Made by a program: the position numbers and the translations under genes
Source: Anseranas semipalmata
Taxonomy: Eukaryota > Chordata > Aves > Anseriformes > Anseranatidae
Direction: 5' to 3'
Assembly: GCA_013399115.1 (NCBI GenBank)
Contig: VXAA01006448.1
Span: 186,001-250,000, forward strand
Length of the DNA stretch: 64,000 nucleotides
Shown: piece after piece, positions 17,766 to 29,300 of the stretch
How positions within the stretch are numbered: position 1 is the stretch's first letter
Layout: every line of letters starts with the position of its first letter
The notes under the pieces: model-generated
Databases searched by the model: none
What the model saw: the letters and a program-made list of their open reading frames with translations, nothing else
What the model was told of the DNA's origin: nothing

Positions 17766-19246
17766 ATGGCGGTTGTGGTGCTGCGCTCCGCTCCGCTCCC
17801 GCGGCTTCGCGCCCTCCTCCAGCGCTGCTGGGGGCGGCTGCAGCGCGGCCTCCTGCCGGCTGTCTGCGGGGCTCAGAGCCCACCCTGGGGTAGGCGCCGG
17901 CGCGCTGCCGTGCCGGCTGGAGGAGGGGGCGGCCCTGGCGCTGCGCGGGGCTCGCGTTCACCCGCAGGCGGCCGAGGGCGGGCGGGAGGGAGGGCTGCCG
18001 CGGGTCTGCGAGGGGCCGCTCCTCACCTCCTCGCTTGGGGTGGGATTCGTGCCGCGTTCCCTCGGCCGCACGCGAAAGCGCAGGTTGGCAGTAACGAGTT
18101 CTGATTTTTTTTTTTTCCTTCAGGGCCAGCGCTAGCTGTCCAAGCGCCCGCTTGCCTTCCAGAGCCAGCAGAGGACACCGGAGAAAGTAATGAAGTGCCG
18201 AGCCTTTTCGATAGCATCTTGTGGATGGCAGCGCCAAAGAAAAGGCGCACCATTGAGGTGAACCGCTGCAGGCGGAGAAATCCCCATAAGCTCATAAAAG
18301 TAAAGGTAATTAGCGAGTTGACGCGGGCTTTCTACCATATTCGATGCAAGTAATTTTATTAGTGGTAAGCAAGCATGCTGGAGTAAGATTTATGCCAATC
18401 ATTTTTAATCTCGCTTACAGAATCCTTTGCATATATTCTCATGTGTGCACATATCCTCATGTGTGTGTGTATCATATACAGTCTCACTTGAGAGAATTAT
18501 TATAGTGGTTAATACTGACTGAAAAAGACCTTTTTGGAATTTGCTTATAAATAAGTTTAAAAGATATTGTAATACTCAACATACTCTGTAACATACAGTC
18601 ATCCTGGGTGACCGTAGCCTGTGGTTAAATAAAAGGTGACAGTTTAGGTGCGAATCAACAAAATGTGGATTTTAGCTATACCACTAGTATAAATGGAAAA
18701 GATCTATACTTTCTGTGCATCTAAATGGCTTGATAGGTCTTTATTCTTACAGACATCAATAGGCATAATGATTTATGTATTGACTTCATGGGCTATTTTT
18801 AGTAGTATGCATCTGCTGTAGCAATACATTGCTGGAAAAGGGACTTTCGATAAAATAATAAATTCTGAAAAGGCAATTGAATCTTCCCAGTATTTCATTT
18901 AATATTTCTTAGTAGTTTGTGATTGCTCCCTGTTTCTTTGTTGTTGTTGTTCAAATTACAAAATTTCCTATTTTCCACCCTATTTTTTTAGAGGAACATA
19001 GACGTCTGCCCTGAGTGTGGAAACTTGAAACAGAAGCATGTCCTTTGTGGCTATTGTTATGCAAAGGTCAAAGCAGAAACTCAACTGATACGGAAGGAAA
19101 TGGGTAAAATGGAAGGAGGACCATTTAATGCTCCTACTATAGAGACTGTAGTCCTTTATGACGGAGAGAAGCCCACAGAAAAAGATGAAGGCAAGCGGAT
19201 CATTGAAAGAGCCAGGAAGCGTCCGCCTTGGTTTATTCAAAATTAA
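17766..19246 (+). CDS. MRPL32: Mitochondrial large-subunit ribosomal protein bL32m (MRPL32), 3 exons
   Basis: Component of the mitochondrial 39S ribosomal subunit. Coding exons are 17766-17889, 18124-18305 and 18992-19246, all GT-AG, giving 186 residues (human has 188). The N-terminus (1 to about 75) is an arginine- and leucine-rich presequence ([20 protein letters not shown]) with no acidic residue in its first 50 residues, typical of matrix import. The mature part begins near [19 protein letters not shown] (75-93), where the family is known to be cut by the m-AAA protease. A zinc ribbon follows at 108-124: two CxxC pairs, Cys108/Cys111 (CPEC) and Cys121/Cys124 (CGYC). The tail contains [16 protein letters not shown] and ends RPPWFIQN. 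The start was chosen because it gives the expected targeting peptide and joins in frame to exon 2. It shares a promoter with PSMA2. Confidence 0.96.
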
Positions 19247-19559
19247 CAGTGAGAAAGATTGTGTTTTTCAAGAATGTTTCCCTTGTTTTGTTCCATCAAT
19301 GCTGATACGGAAAAACTCATGAACTTTTGGGAAGTCTGCTCATATCACGTTTTATGTCACACGGTGCTTCTTCTACAGCATGCAGTGGGAAATGCTTCTC
19401 AATGATACACCAAAGCAGTCAACAATTAAAGAGAAGTCAGGATCTATATTGGATTTGGGTATCTGCATACAGTACAGTGAATACTTTGTATGTTAATGTA
19501 TGCTGTTTTTGTAAATAACTTTTTTTTTCCTAACAAAGGAAAAACATACATGGGTGTAA

Positions 19560-19565
19560 AATAAA
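19560..19565 (+). terminator. MRPL32 poly(A) signal
   Basis: AATAAA about 315 bases after the MRPL32 stop codon, the natural end of a short 3' UTR (19247 to about 19585). Confidence 0.7.
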
Positions 19566-19589
19566 GTATATAAAGTTCCCTATAGAGAC

Positions 19590-21370
19590 ATCTGCTTTCT
19601 GGTTTTGGCTGCTGGTCTTAAAAAAAAAAGAAAAAAAAGGTTTTAAACCAATATTGATTACATACAAGGGATATTTTTGAGGAAAGGTGCGGATATGTGG
19701 TAATTTCCATGGTTCTTAATAGAATCTGCCTGGATCTCTCCGCAATGCTGCTGTTTGAGATACTCATTGATATTTCTGTTTTTGAGTAAAACAGTGGTTG
19801 ACAAGTGGTCTTTGCTCTTTTTCAGTACAAGACTGAAGGTTATTCTCTCTGTAGTTCAGTATACAAAATAATCTATTTTAAAGGGTTATGGAAAGACAGC
19901 CGCACTCCCCCCATCAAGTGCACTGTGATTTCTTGAGTGAAGTAGCAAACTGAGATACAATGACTGGAAATCTGTGAGTTTTATAAGAGTGAAAGCTGAT
20001 TATTTGCAGCCATTCCCATTAAGTAGTTGGAATGGGCAGTGTCTGCTTGGAAAGCTGTGAAGAACATCATACCTTCATGTCTTGTGTCTGCTGTAGAGTG
20101 GGGGTTGCTCTGCCCTCTGCTGTCCATAGGTACTCCAGTGCTGAGCCATAGCAGCTAGCTGTGGATTTTCACTTTGGTTTTAGCCACCTAGTAGTACTGT
20201 TAGTCTTAAAGGTTAAGACTAGTTTAAATTAGTCAGCTATTTGACCCTGTACTCCTGGTTTGGGGAGTTATGCTCATAAAGAACTATTCAGTGGCTTTCT
20301 ACAGCTTGGTTTTTATTGGCTATCTACCTGTAGCTTGGCTTGTATCAGGGTCTGAAAACTGGTGATGTGGGCAGTAGGAACACAAAAGTGGGGGAGGCAG
20401 GACCACGCTTTCCAGAACAGGCTTCACTTGAACATGGCTGAGCCTATTTAAAACTATGCCTGGGCTAGTGTGGGCCGTCATGTTTCACTTCTGCTTTCCT
20501 CAATCTGTGTTCTATGACTTGGCAGGAAAGTAGGAACAGATGTTAGCAGTGATGTTATTGTGTCCTCCATAGTCCATGGAAATAATGAACGTTGATAAGT
20601 ATAAATTGAGGCAATTCAGTTGACAGTATCCAAGCAAACAACCTAAGTCCATTTCTATTTGTCCAAACAGGATTTGTCCCAGCCCTATCTGTTTCTCACT
20701 TCTTATTCAGAACTGAAGTCAATAAAAAGTGGCAAGCAGGATGCAGAGTGGAAGGCTTGCTTTTGCCAGAGCTGGAAGGGATGAGGCTGACATACTGGAG
20801 GTGAGATTAGCCAAGCAGATACACTGCTGTCCCAAGGGAAAGGTGTGCATGTATTTTAGGGAAAGATGTTTTTGTTTTATTTGTTTGTCCACATATTGAC
20901 CAATTATACAGTGCTGTCTTAGCTGCTTTTTATATATTTCTGGTTTTGACAATGACTATGTGGAGAAATAAGCAAAATTATCTTGGGGTGTTGAGAGTCA
21001 TGGGTTAATTTCTCAGACACACGGAGATATTATTTACATATATATATATATTTATCTCTAAACATGAGAGAGGAAGTGGTTTCTGCTAGTGGAGTAATAA
21101 TTATAATTGACAGTATAGTGCATACATTTATTGAATTACACTATCTGTGAAGCAATGAAGATGTTCTTATGATACATGAGTGAAGTTAGGCTGTGCCAAC
21201 ATTTAGACACGTTAAAGTACTTGCAAGGTCACAGTTAGGTAATGATTCATTTCACAGCCATACTGCGTATGTTAGTACTGCATTTGTGCAGTCCACGCAG
21301 CATGAGTTGTTTGATAATGTTTCATAGTGGTTTCTGAGTAATGTGGGGAAAAAGCCATTAAAATGTCTGG
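19590..21370. other. Intergenic DNA downstream of MRPL32
   Basis: AT-rich, no recognised gene or mobile element. An A-rich tract lies at 19620-19638 and a short TA repeat near 21040-21050. Confidence 0.45.
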
Positions 21371-21371
21371 T

Positions 21372-21626
21372 ATTCACAGATTCACAGAATTGTAGGGGTT
21401 GGAAGGGACCTCCAGAGATCATCGGGTCCAACCCCCCTGCCACAGCAGGTTCCCTAGAGCAGGCTGCACAGGTAGGCGTCCAGACGGGTCTTGAATGTCT
21501 CCAGAGAAGGAGACTCCACAACCTCCCTGGGCAGCCTGTTCCAGTGCTCCGTCACCCTCACCGTGAAGAAGTTCCTTCGCATGTTGGTGCGGAACTTCCT
21601 GTGCTCCGTTTTGTGGCCATTGCCAT
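21372..21626 (-). mobile_element. CR1 LINE fragment, 5'-truncated
   Basis: The plus strand reads as the reverse complement of an avian CR1 3' end: TTCACAGAATTGTAGGGGTT, then TTGGAAGGGACCTCCAGAG, then the block around CCTGTTCCAGTGCTCCGTCA and GTGAAGAAGTTCCTTCGCAT. The element therefore points left, with its 3' terminus at about 21372 and its truncated 5' end at about 21626. No intact reverse-transcriptase frame remains. Confidence 0.9.
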
Positions 21627-21630
21627 TCAT

Positions 21631-21657
21631 GGTCTCTAAAAATAAAAAATAGAGACC
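21631..21657. repeat. Short perfect inverted repeat at the CR1 edge
   Basis: GGTCTCTA at 21631-21638 and TAGAGACC at 21650-21657 form an 8-bp perfect stem around an 11-base A-rich loop. It starts immediately beyond the truncated 5' end of the CR1 copy. Confidence 0.7.
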
Positions 21658-24600
21658 GCTGATAAATATTGGAGATTCATATACATACGATCGATGTAGT
21701 ACCTGTTAATTTTCCCAGAAAGAAATTATTTTCGGCGAGAGTCAGAAGTCTAGTTTAGTTTGAGTATTTTTTTCTTCAAAACAGGAGGAGTAAAGGAAAA
21801 GCCATTTTCATAGTGTAGCTTTACTAACACTGACATACAAACCTCCATTACTCTTTAAAAAAATCCCAAATCTCTCTAAAAAATGTGGCATATTTTGTTA
21901 CTTGAAATAAACTCTGCTTATATGTATGTAATGGAATCTTTTGCCAGAATATTTTTATCAAAATTAAGATATACTAATCTTGCTGGTGTTTTCTCTGGGT
22001 GCAATTCATGTTAAACTTATGATTAAAATTTATAGTGTTTACATTAGCAGATGAAAGTAGCTATGAGATATTTTGAAAAATATAAATTGCAATAGGGCTA
22101 ATATATATGCATTTACTTTTCAAAACAATGTAAATTAGAATTTATGAGAAGTAAGCTGGATGTTACAGATGGTTACTCTGTAATCCATTTAAACTGAGAT
22201 TAAAAATTGTCTGACTTGGGAATTTCACTTTTATGTATTAGGAACCTGCCAGTAGCTGAAAAAAGACATTCCTTTTTTGTCTGAAAATTTCATATGATTA
22301 AATACATGTTATATGTAGTTACGTTTTTTTTTTCTATAAGGATTTTATGTGAAAAGTGTTTTATTTTAAATTATAGAAAGAACGAGGAAGATCATGTAAT
22401 GTCCAAAAATACAAGGATGCAAGTTGCTAAGCGATTTTGCATCATACTAAGATCTACAGAGATAACAGTGATCTCTGACAGTGATGAATTATGTTATCTG
22501 TACTGGTTGATAAACCAAATTTCTCTTCAATCTCCCATTTAAATAAAAGGTGTTCTGTAGAACACACAATGCCAGCAAGAGCTGGAGGTAGGTATATAAT
22601 ATACTTTAAAACACTAGGTGGCAGAGGAGTGTAGCTTTCTGGTAGGTGGAAAACAAAAGCCGAAGATTCACTAGTGAGATATGAACCAGTCAAAGTCAGA
22701 TTTAAGAAATTTGCATCTGTATAAGTAAAAGATCTGCAAATAGACTAAATTTGCTAAGTACAAAGGAAAATATGGTAGTTTTTATGGGACACAGGCTAAT
22801 GTATTGTAATTCATTGTTCTGACTGAATTAAATTAGATCTATACTGAGAACTAATGCACTGGCTTTTGTGTATATTTATGTACTTCTGCTCTTTGCTTTG
22901 GGTGATTTATTTGAAATTCCAGTTGTACCTACTTCCCCTACCTGTTTCCCCTAACAAGATGGTGGAACTCTTTTTTCCACCTCTTAACTACAGATGGCTT
23001 TCTGAATTCTGTCCCTTTGTAGGCCTCGTATATTCAGTTAGTTGACATTTTATTTATGCAGCTAGAAATTCACATAAATAACAGGTCTGGTGGCATTCCA
23101 ATGAATTTCAAGGTATACCTGCTTTGAATTTGTAGATTCATAAGTACCAACTCGAAAATCAGTGAACACAAAGTGGAAAGAGAAGTAAAACAATGTTGTC
23201 TTTAAACGAAAAATAGTTGCTCAGAAGGGAATAGAAGACTGTGTTCTCCATCAAAGCTTTTAAATCTTTTGGAAGCACGTGAGTGATGAAGGTGCCTGTA
23301 TCTTTAGAACTTACTTGTTAATTAGCATTTAACTAAACAAGATATTAGCAAAAGTCCTTCTTTCACCTTACATGACTGCATTGTCTAATTCATATAGTGA
23401 ATAAGCATCAGTAAATACAAGTTGTTTCCAGATAATTTGCCTAACTTAAACTGCCAAAGACTTTAAGAGTGGGACTAAATGGGAAGAAAATCAATGGAAG
23501 GGACCAGAAAGAAGTAGCTATGCAACAGTGGTGTATCTAGTTTTGCCTAGCCTATGCATATTCCTAGGCAATTCTGTTGAAGTCACTGGAGTGTAATTCG
23601 AGGCAGAATTTGGCCCAATGCATTACTGTATTTGATGACAAATACCAAAACCCTGTACATATGGATATATGCAAGTATATATGTATTTTAACACAGAGCA
23701 TATACATGTGAAACTACTGCTGGATACCAACAGGATTGACTTTACAACTGAAAACTAAGATTGCATTTGATGAACGTAGTAAATTGAGTCTGATTAGTTG
23801 ATGTTTGAAAGAAATTCAAATATCCTATCTTTCAGTTTTCCCTGCTTCAGGACAATATACATATTTAGAAGGAAAGCTATACAACTGATTTCATGTTGAA
23901 TGTGCTGGTTAAATATGTGAAAACAAAACTGAAATTGCTCTGGAACAAAAGATCCCAAAACAAAAGCTTTTGTGAAGTTGCCAGCTTACAGTATTTGACA
24001 GAGATTTCATGTGATTTTTTTTTCTTTAAATAAAGCAGTTTTCTTCTTTCTAAGGTGGTGGGACAAAGACAAAGTCAAGATTTGGAAAATCACTAGGCAG
24101 CCAATCAATCCTATAGTGTTATTTTCTCGTGTCATACTTTCTAAACCAATCCTGTGATTTTGAAAATTAGGGATATACTTAGTATATTCTGATTATCCAA
24201 ATACATAAGCATTTGTCTGTTTCTGTTTGTTTCTTGAAAGGGCACAGACTCTATAGAAAGTAATTCTGAAAATGATTGTACATTATAGGTGTTCTTTTCG
24301 CTACACAAGAATATAGAAATGTTCTGTCTGTCATGTCTTGAATATAAGCTTGATTAATCCTTTATGTGTCCTAAATGCAGGAAACAGCTCATGAGGCTGA
24401 AGAGTAAAAATGTACATTAAATGCAGTGTGTATGTCATGCTGTAGGAAGGACAATCAGTCCCTACTTACAGAGCTGACATAGCTTTTACATCCATTCCCA
24501 AGGTATGCTAATACTGTTTCTATTCCCAGCCCTGTCACACAGGCTCATCAGCTTGTCTAGCAATATGGTTTACAGCTCTGTTTTCCATTTTGGTGTAGTT

Positions 24601-26274
24601 TTAGAGCATATTATGTGAAAAATTTCCAATAGAACTAAGGATTTTGAGCAGGCTGTTGGAGAGATGGATGTTTCATTTTATAATCTCAGATTAACATTAA
24701 ATACAAAGAATAGTGTTTTTAAAGGGGCTGTAATATATAGTGTAAGGCTCAAAATGGACAGACTAGCCCTGTAGGAAAAGTTCATTCTAAATATATTGAG
24801 ATTTGAAGTTCCTACTCATTCATCTTTACTGTCCCTACTCAGTCATTATCAAATCAGGGAAAGCATCTAAGGTTTTTTTGAAGAATAACATCAGGATTTG
24901 GCCCAATTAAAGATATCTTATTTAATTCTGTCATTCTTAAACAGGACAAATGATGCCTTGGTGTTCAAGAAGTGATTGATTTCAGTGGGATTTCTTTTAA
25001 GGGAAATTGTAATTCCAAGTGACTGAGAGGCATGCTTCAAAGCACCTAGCTGTTGTGTTACAAAGTCATTTAATGAGATCATGAAAGCATTTTTTATTGA
25101 AATCAAGGAAGTCAAAATTAAGCCTATCAGTTGCCAACACACATCATGATACCTCACTTGAGCCCATGAGTCCAGCTCTGCTGTAGTCCTTTGGATAATG
25201 TCAATTATGAATGAAGAATGTAGTCCTTTAGGAGTTTGGGAGAATGCTGAAACATCCCTTTAACCCCAATTTTCTCCTTCTCAGAGGTTTATGTCCAGCA
25301 CAGAATAGATTACCACAAGGATACTCTGAAAAAGGAATGGAGGGAGGAAAATGAGGGACTTAATTCAGGGTTGAATACTGAGAAGGTATGGTCATTGGCA
25401 AGAATGTAGAAAGAAATAAGAGGCATCATATTGCTATCTGTGTAATAGGAAGAGTATAATAGGAGCTGCTGCAAGAAACATACCTCTGTTGTGCAACGGA
25501 GTGAATACCTGCAAAGTACTCATGCATGTGGCACTGTGGAAATACATGGCAGCGCTGTAGAAACGTATGGAATAGCAAATGTCACTCCTACGTCATGCGT
25601 CACTTTCATGTTAGCATTTTATATTGGCATCTAAGTGGCATTATTCCCACTTGACAGGTGGCAAATTGAGATCCAGAAAGAGCAAGTGACTTCCTGAAAA
25701 TTGCCCCCTCAGTCAGTGGCAGAGGAAGGAAGTGAAGCTATTTGCCGATTATCAGGTTGTTGTATGCTCTGCTGTGTCACTGGTTAGGCAATAATAACAA
25801 TTATCAGCTGCAGTGGTGATTAATCTAGCTAGGTTTGTGTTTTTGATCAAGTAAACTACTGCAAAGATACTATATATCTAAACATTTGTTGGACATACAT
25901 CCATAAGAGCCTTTACCCACAGATTTTCAGATATGCTGAAAATCTGGTTTATCTCCAAATGATTCCTCCTTTTTTCTCCTTTTATTTGAGAAAGGGATTA
26001 AAAACAGCAGTTTTTGCAGGCAGCGTCCAAGGACCAGAGTCAATCACTTCTCTTCTGTAGAAGAGTGTCTTATCCTACAAGAGGGCCCATTCTGCTCAGT
26101 GGGATTATTTATAAGAATATAACTCAGCTGGACAACAACAGCAGAATCTGTCCCAAGGAATTCAATGTATGATAAAAATAAGTGTAGTCCTAGGAGACTC
26201 CATAGATAAGATTCCTTTCACCCAGGAATAAGGTGCATTCTTTATCTGCAATATAAAAGATATTCTATCTAACA
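21658..26274. other. Intergenic DNA, no gene seen
   Basis: AT-rich, with scattered short chance ORFs. No exon, RNA gene or clear repeat could be supported. Confidence 0.4.
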
Positions 26275-26363
26275 GAAAAAAAAGAAAGAAAGAAAAGAAA
26301 AGAAAAGAAAAGAAAAGAAAAGAAAAGAAAAGAAAAGAAAAGAAAAGAAAAGAAAAGAAAAAG
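26275..26363 (+). repeat. AAAAG pentanucleotide microsatellite
   Basis: About 89 bases of AAAG then near-perfect AAAAG repeats. On the minus strand it produces a phenylalanine/leucine/serine-rich ORF (26162-26368), which is an artefact of the repeat. Confidence 0.95.
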
Positions 26364-29300
26364 AACACAAGCAGTTAAATTGTTTGGTGAAAACAAAAAA
26401 AGGAACATAAAAGATTATTTACCAGCAAAAACAGCAATACCAATGTGCAAAGAATTGGTTTAGATCACTTCTTAAAGACAACATTTTTCCTCTGAGACAC
26501 TTAGTGCTGAAAAATATGAAGGAAGAGAATTTGCAATCAGTTTTACCTTTTGCTTTCTGATGAAAGAGATGTATGTTGCTTTCAGATCACCAGAGCTATC
26601 TGCCTCATCAAGCTGATTTGGCAGATGCTGGGATCCCTGAACCTGTTGCTTAAGTTATGTGACTGTTTATCAGATTCAACAGGCAAACAATTGAGAATAG
26701 GTAGTCTTGATCAAAAGTAATTTAATTATTTCCAGTTTATTGATGTTGTAATGACCCCAGTTTTAATGACTGTTTCTTCCCAAGAGCATTGATATTAGCT
26801 TTGTTAATAAGATTTTCAAGAATTTTATCTGTAACAGGAATATAGCACATGAAGAAGGAAAAAAAAAAGGACTCCATATCCATCTTTGACAGATCTTATA
26901 GCCACATTTGGATCTGGGAAATATGAAGGAGAATCTGAGGCTTTAAGCAAGATTCTTTTCTTTCCAAAGATAAACCTGAATTGGAAAAGTGATGACAAGT
27001 GATAAATGTATTTTGCTGGGTGTTCATGAAAAGTCTAGCCTGTGGAGTTGAAAACTAAAAAGATAAAAGCTCCTTGCTGGATTCAAAGATGTAGAGAGCA
27101 TTGTCAGGCAGGCTACTTTTTTGTGCATTCTGTATCTATGTCCCAACAGAATTCCTCTTTCACATATGCAGTCAGTGTTAATCATGACCACTAGTAGTTC
27201 TTATTAATAGAGCAAAGTGCAAGCAGCAGAAAAAGCTACAAGAAGAATCTGAGTTACAAGGCTCCTACTTCAACAGTAAAATCCATAGTGTCAATCCATA
27301 GACATTAACATTTCACTACTGAGTATCTTCCCTGAAGAAGTTACCATAAGCCGTGGTCCTTAGTGGGTATGTTGCCAATAACTGGAGAAAATTGCCTCCA
27401 TCTATCTGTGCCTCTTTTCCATCTACAGAATGGGGATAATACCAATTTCATGATAGCCCCATTGAGCTCCTTCAGGAATCTTTTTTTCTAAACCATCTAT
27501 GTTCTTAAAATCACCAGAATCCAGACATGGGTGTCATGAACGGAAAAGCCAGGCGTGCCCAGAAGTCCACCTTAAATGAACTAGGTATTGCTTGCAAAGC
27601 TTGTTTTCAAAATGTTGACCGCTTGGCACTAGTACCTGCTTCAGCTTCAGAGAAAGGCTGGAGGGGTCCCCCAAATAGAAATAGCCATGCTTAGCACATT
27701 ACTGAGGCTCTACACGTTCATGCCATTGGTGTGGTATGCCCATGGTGTGGTATGCCCATGACAGAAAAGCATCTCTTCCGCCTCTCTTGACTGCACAATG
27801 CAACATCACAGGCAGAAGCACTAACAGCAGCTCTGCACAGACAGTCTCAGAGGAATAGTCGTGGAAAATAATCGTTCCCTCTGACTGCTGGGAAACAGCA
27901 AGCAAGTACAAAGCCTCATGGAAATGGCACAAACCACATCTTGGTTTGGCTGTATGCAGTCAGCTGCAGTGGATTTGTGCCTGTGTGTGGCCTGTGTGTT
28001 TTCCTGACTGCCACTCACTGGGGCTCCTAAATGTTAAGGGACAGATTCTGCCATACCCAGTGGTCAGAGGAAGCTTGGACCATCAGACCTTCTCAGGACC
28101 TGAGGAGGTAGAAGGGAGCAGAGGCAGTCCCTAGTTAAGAGCAGTTGAGACTTGCAGCACCTCTTTTCTTCCCATAAACCACCACCATCCACAGCTGGCT
28201 TGAATTACACACGGCATAAAGATTCATGGATCTGTGCCAAGGATAGAGTGCAGCAGGAAGCAATTCTCCCTTACACGCTTTTGCTGCCCTTACTGGAGCT
28301 GAGATTTTTACATTTAAGCTATTTGAAGCATACCATAGTTCTTGCATCAATGAAATATGACAGAAGTGTGGGGAATGTCTGAGGGGCCAGGCAGCAACTT
28401 TTGATCTTGTTCCTGCTGCAGGAACTGCCACCTACTATTTTCCCTGGACTCCTTGGTACTCTGCTTTCCTGGATTCCATCCATGAGGCAATTCTTTCTGC
28501 AGTGCCTGAATATTTAGAAATTTGCATAATAATTTGGTCATGTTAACTTCCCTGTGCTGCTTACCCCACTGCCAAAATATGTATAGCTTTGGCATTCCTC
28601 ATGATTTCCCAACCCAATCACTTCTTTTCCCCATTTGAAAATTTATGGAAATGCAAACTGTTGGACACCTCTCTTAAAAGAATATCTTCAATTTTATACA
28701 GCCCTACTTTCTTAGTACCCTCCTCCAATTTTCTGTGTAAGGCCTTGGGGCTAGTTTCGCCTTTGGTAAACTCATTGGTCTAAACAACTTACACGAGGGT
28801 AAGCTTGATTCCATGTTTCCAGCTGACCTAATGCTGGGTTGAAATACCAAAATTATGGTCCCTCCAGATTTAGCAATAAAAGAATTCATGCAGGGCAGAG
28901 GTTAAGCTGTATTCTCAGATTTCTTCCATTTTAGGTTTGAAATCCTGGACTGGCACAATTCCTGATCTCTTCCTCAGTCTTCTTCCAGTAAAGCAACATA
29001 CCGAGCCAAAGCTCAAGAACTGGTGAACAGCTTGGTGCAAATTACTTTCAGCATTCAGTCCCCAGGATAGTCAATACCTTTTCAGCAGAGTTGTGCTGCC
29101 ATAATGTATATGAAGCTTTCTATTTGCAGTTGTCTATGAATTAATAGTATCTGCCACCCTCTTACTCAGTTCCCTCACCAGAAGTCTGCATAGACAAAAA
29201 ACATTTTGATTCTTCCAGGTTGCTGACATTGTGGAAGTCATTTCAGCAGAGCCTTTTGTCACATGCTTTCAGGACTCCTTTTGATTTCTTCTTTCCAGTT

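Noticed and set aside
26162..26368. Phe-rich ORF that resembles a membrane peptide
   Set aside because: It is the translation of the AAAAG microsatellite.
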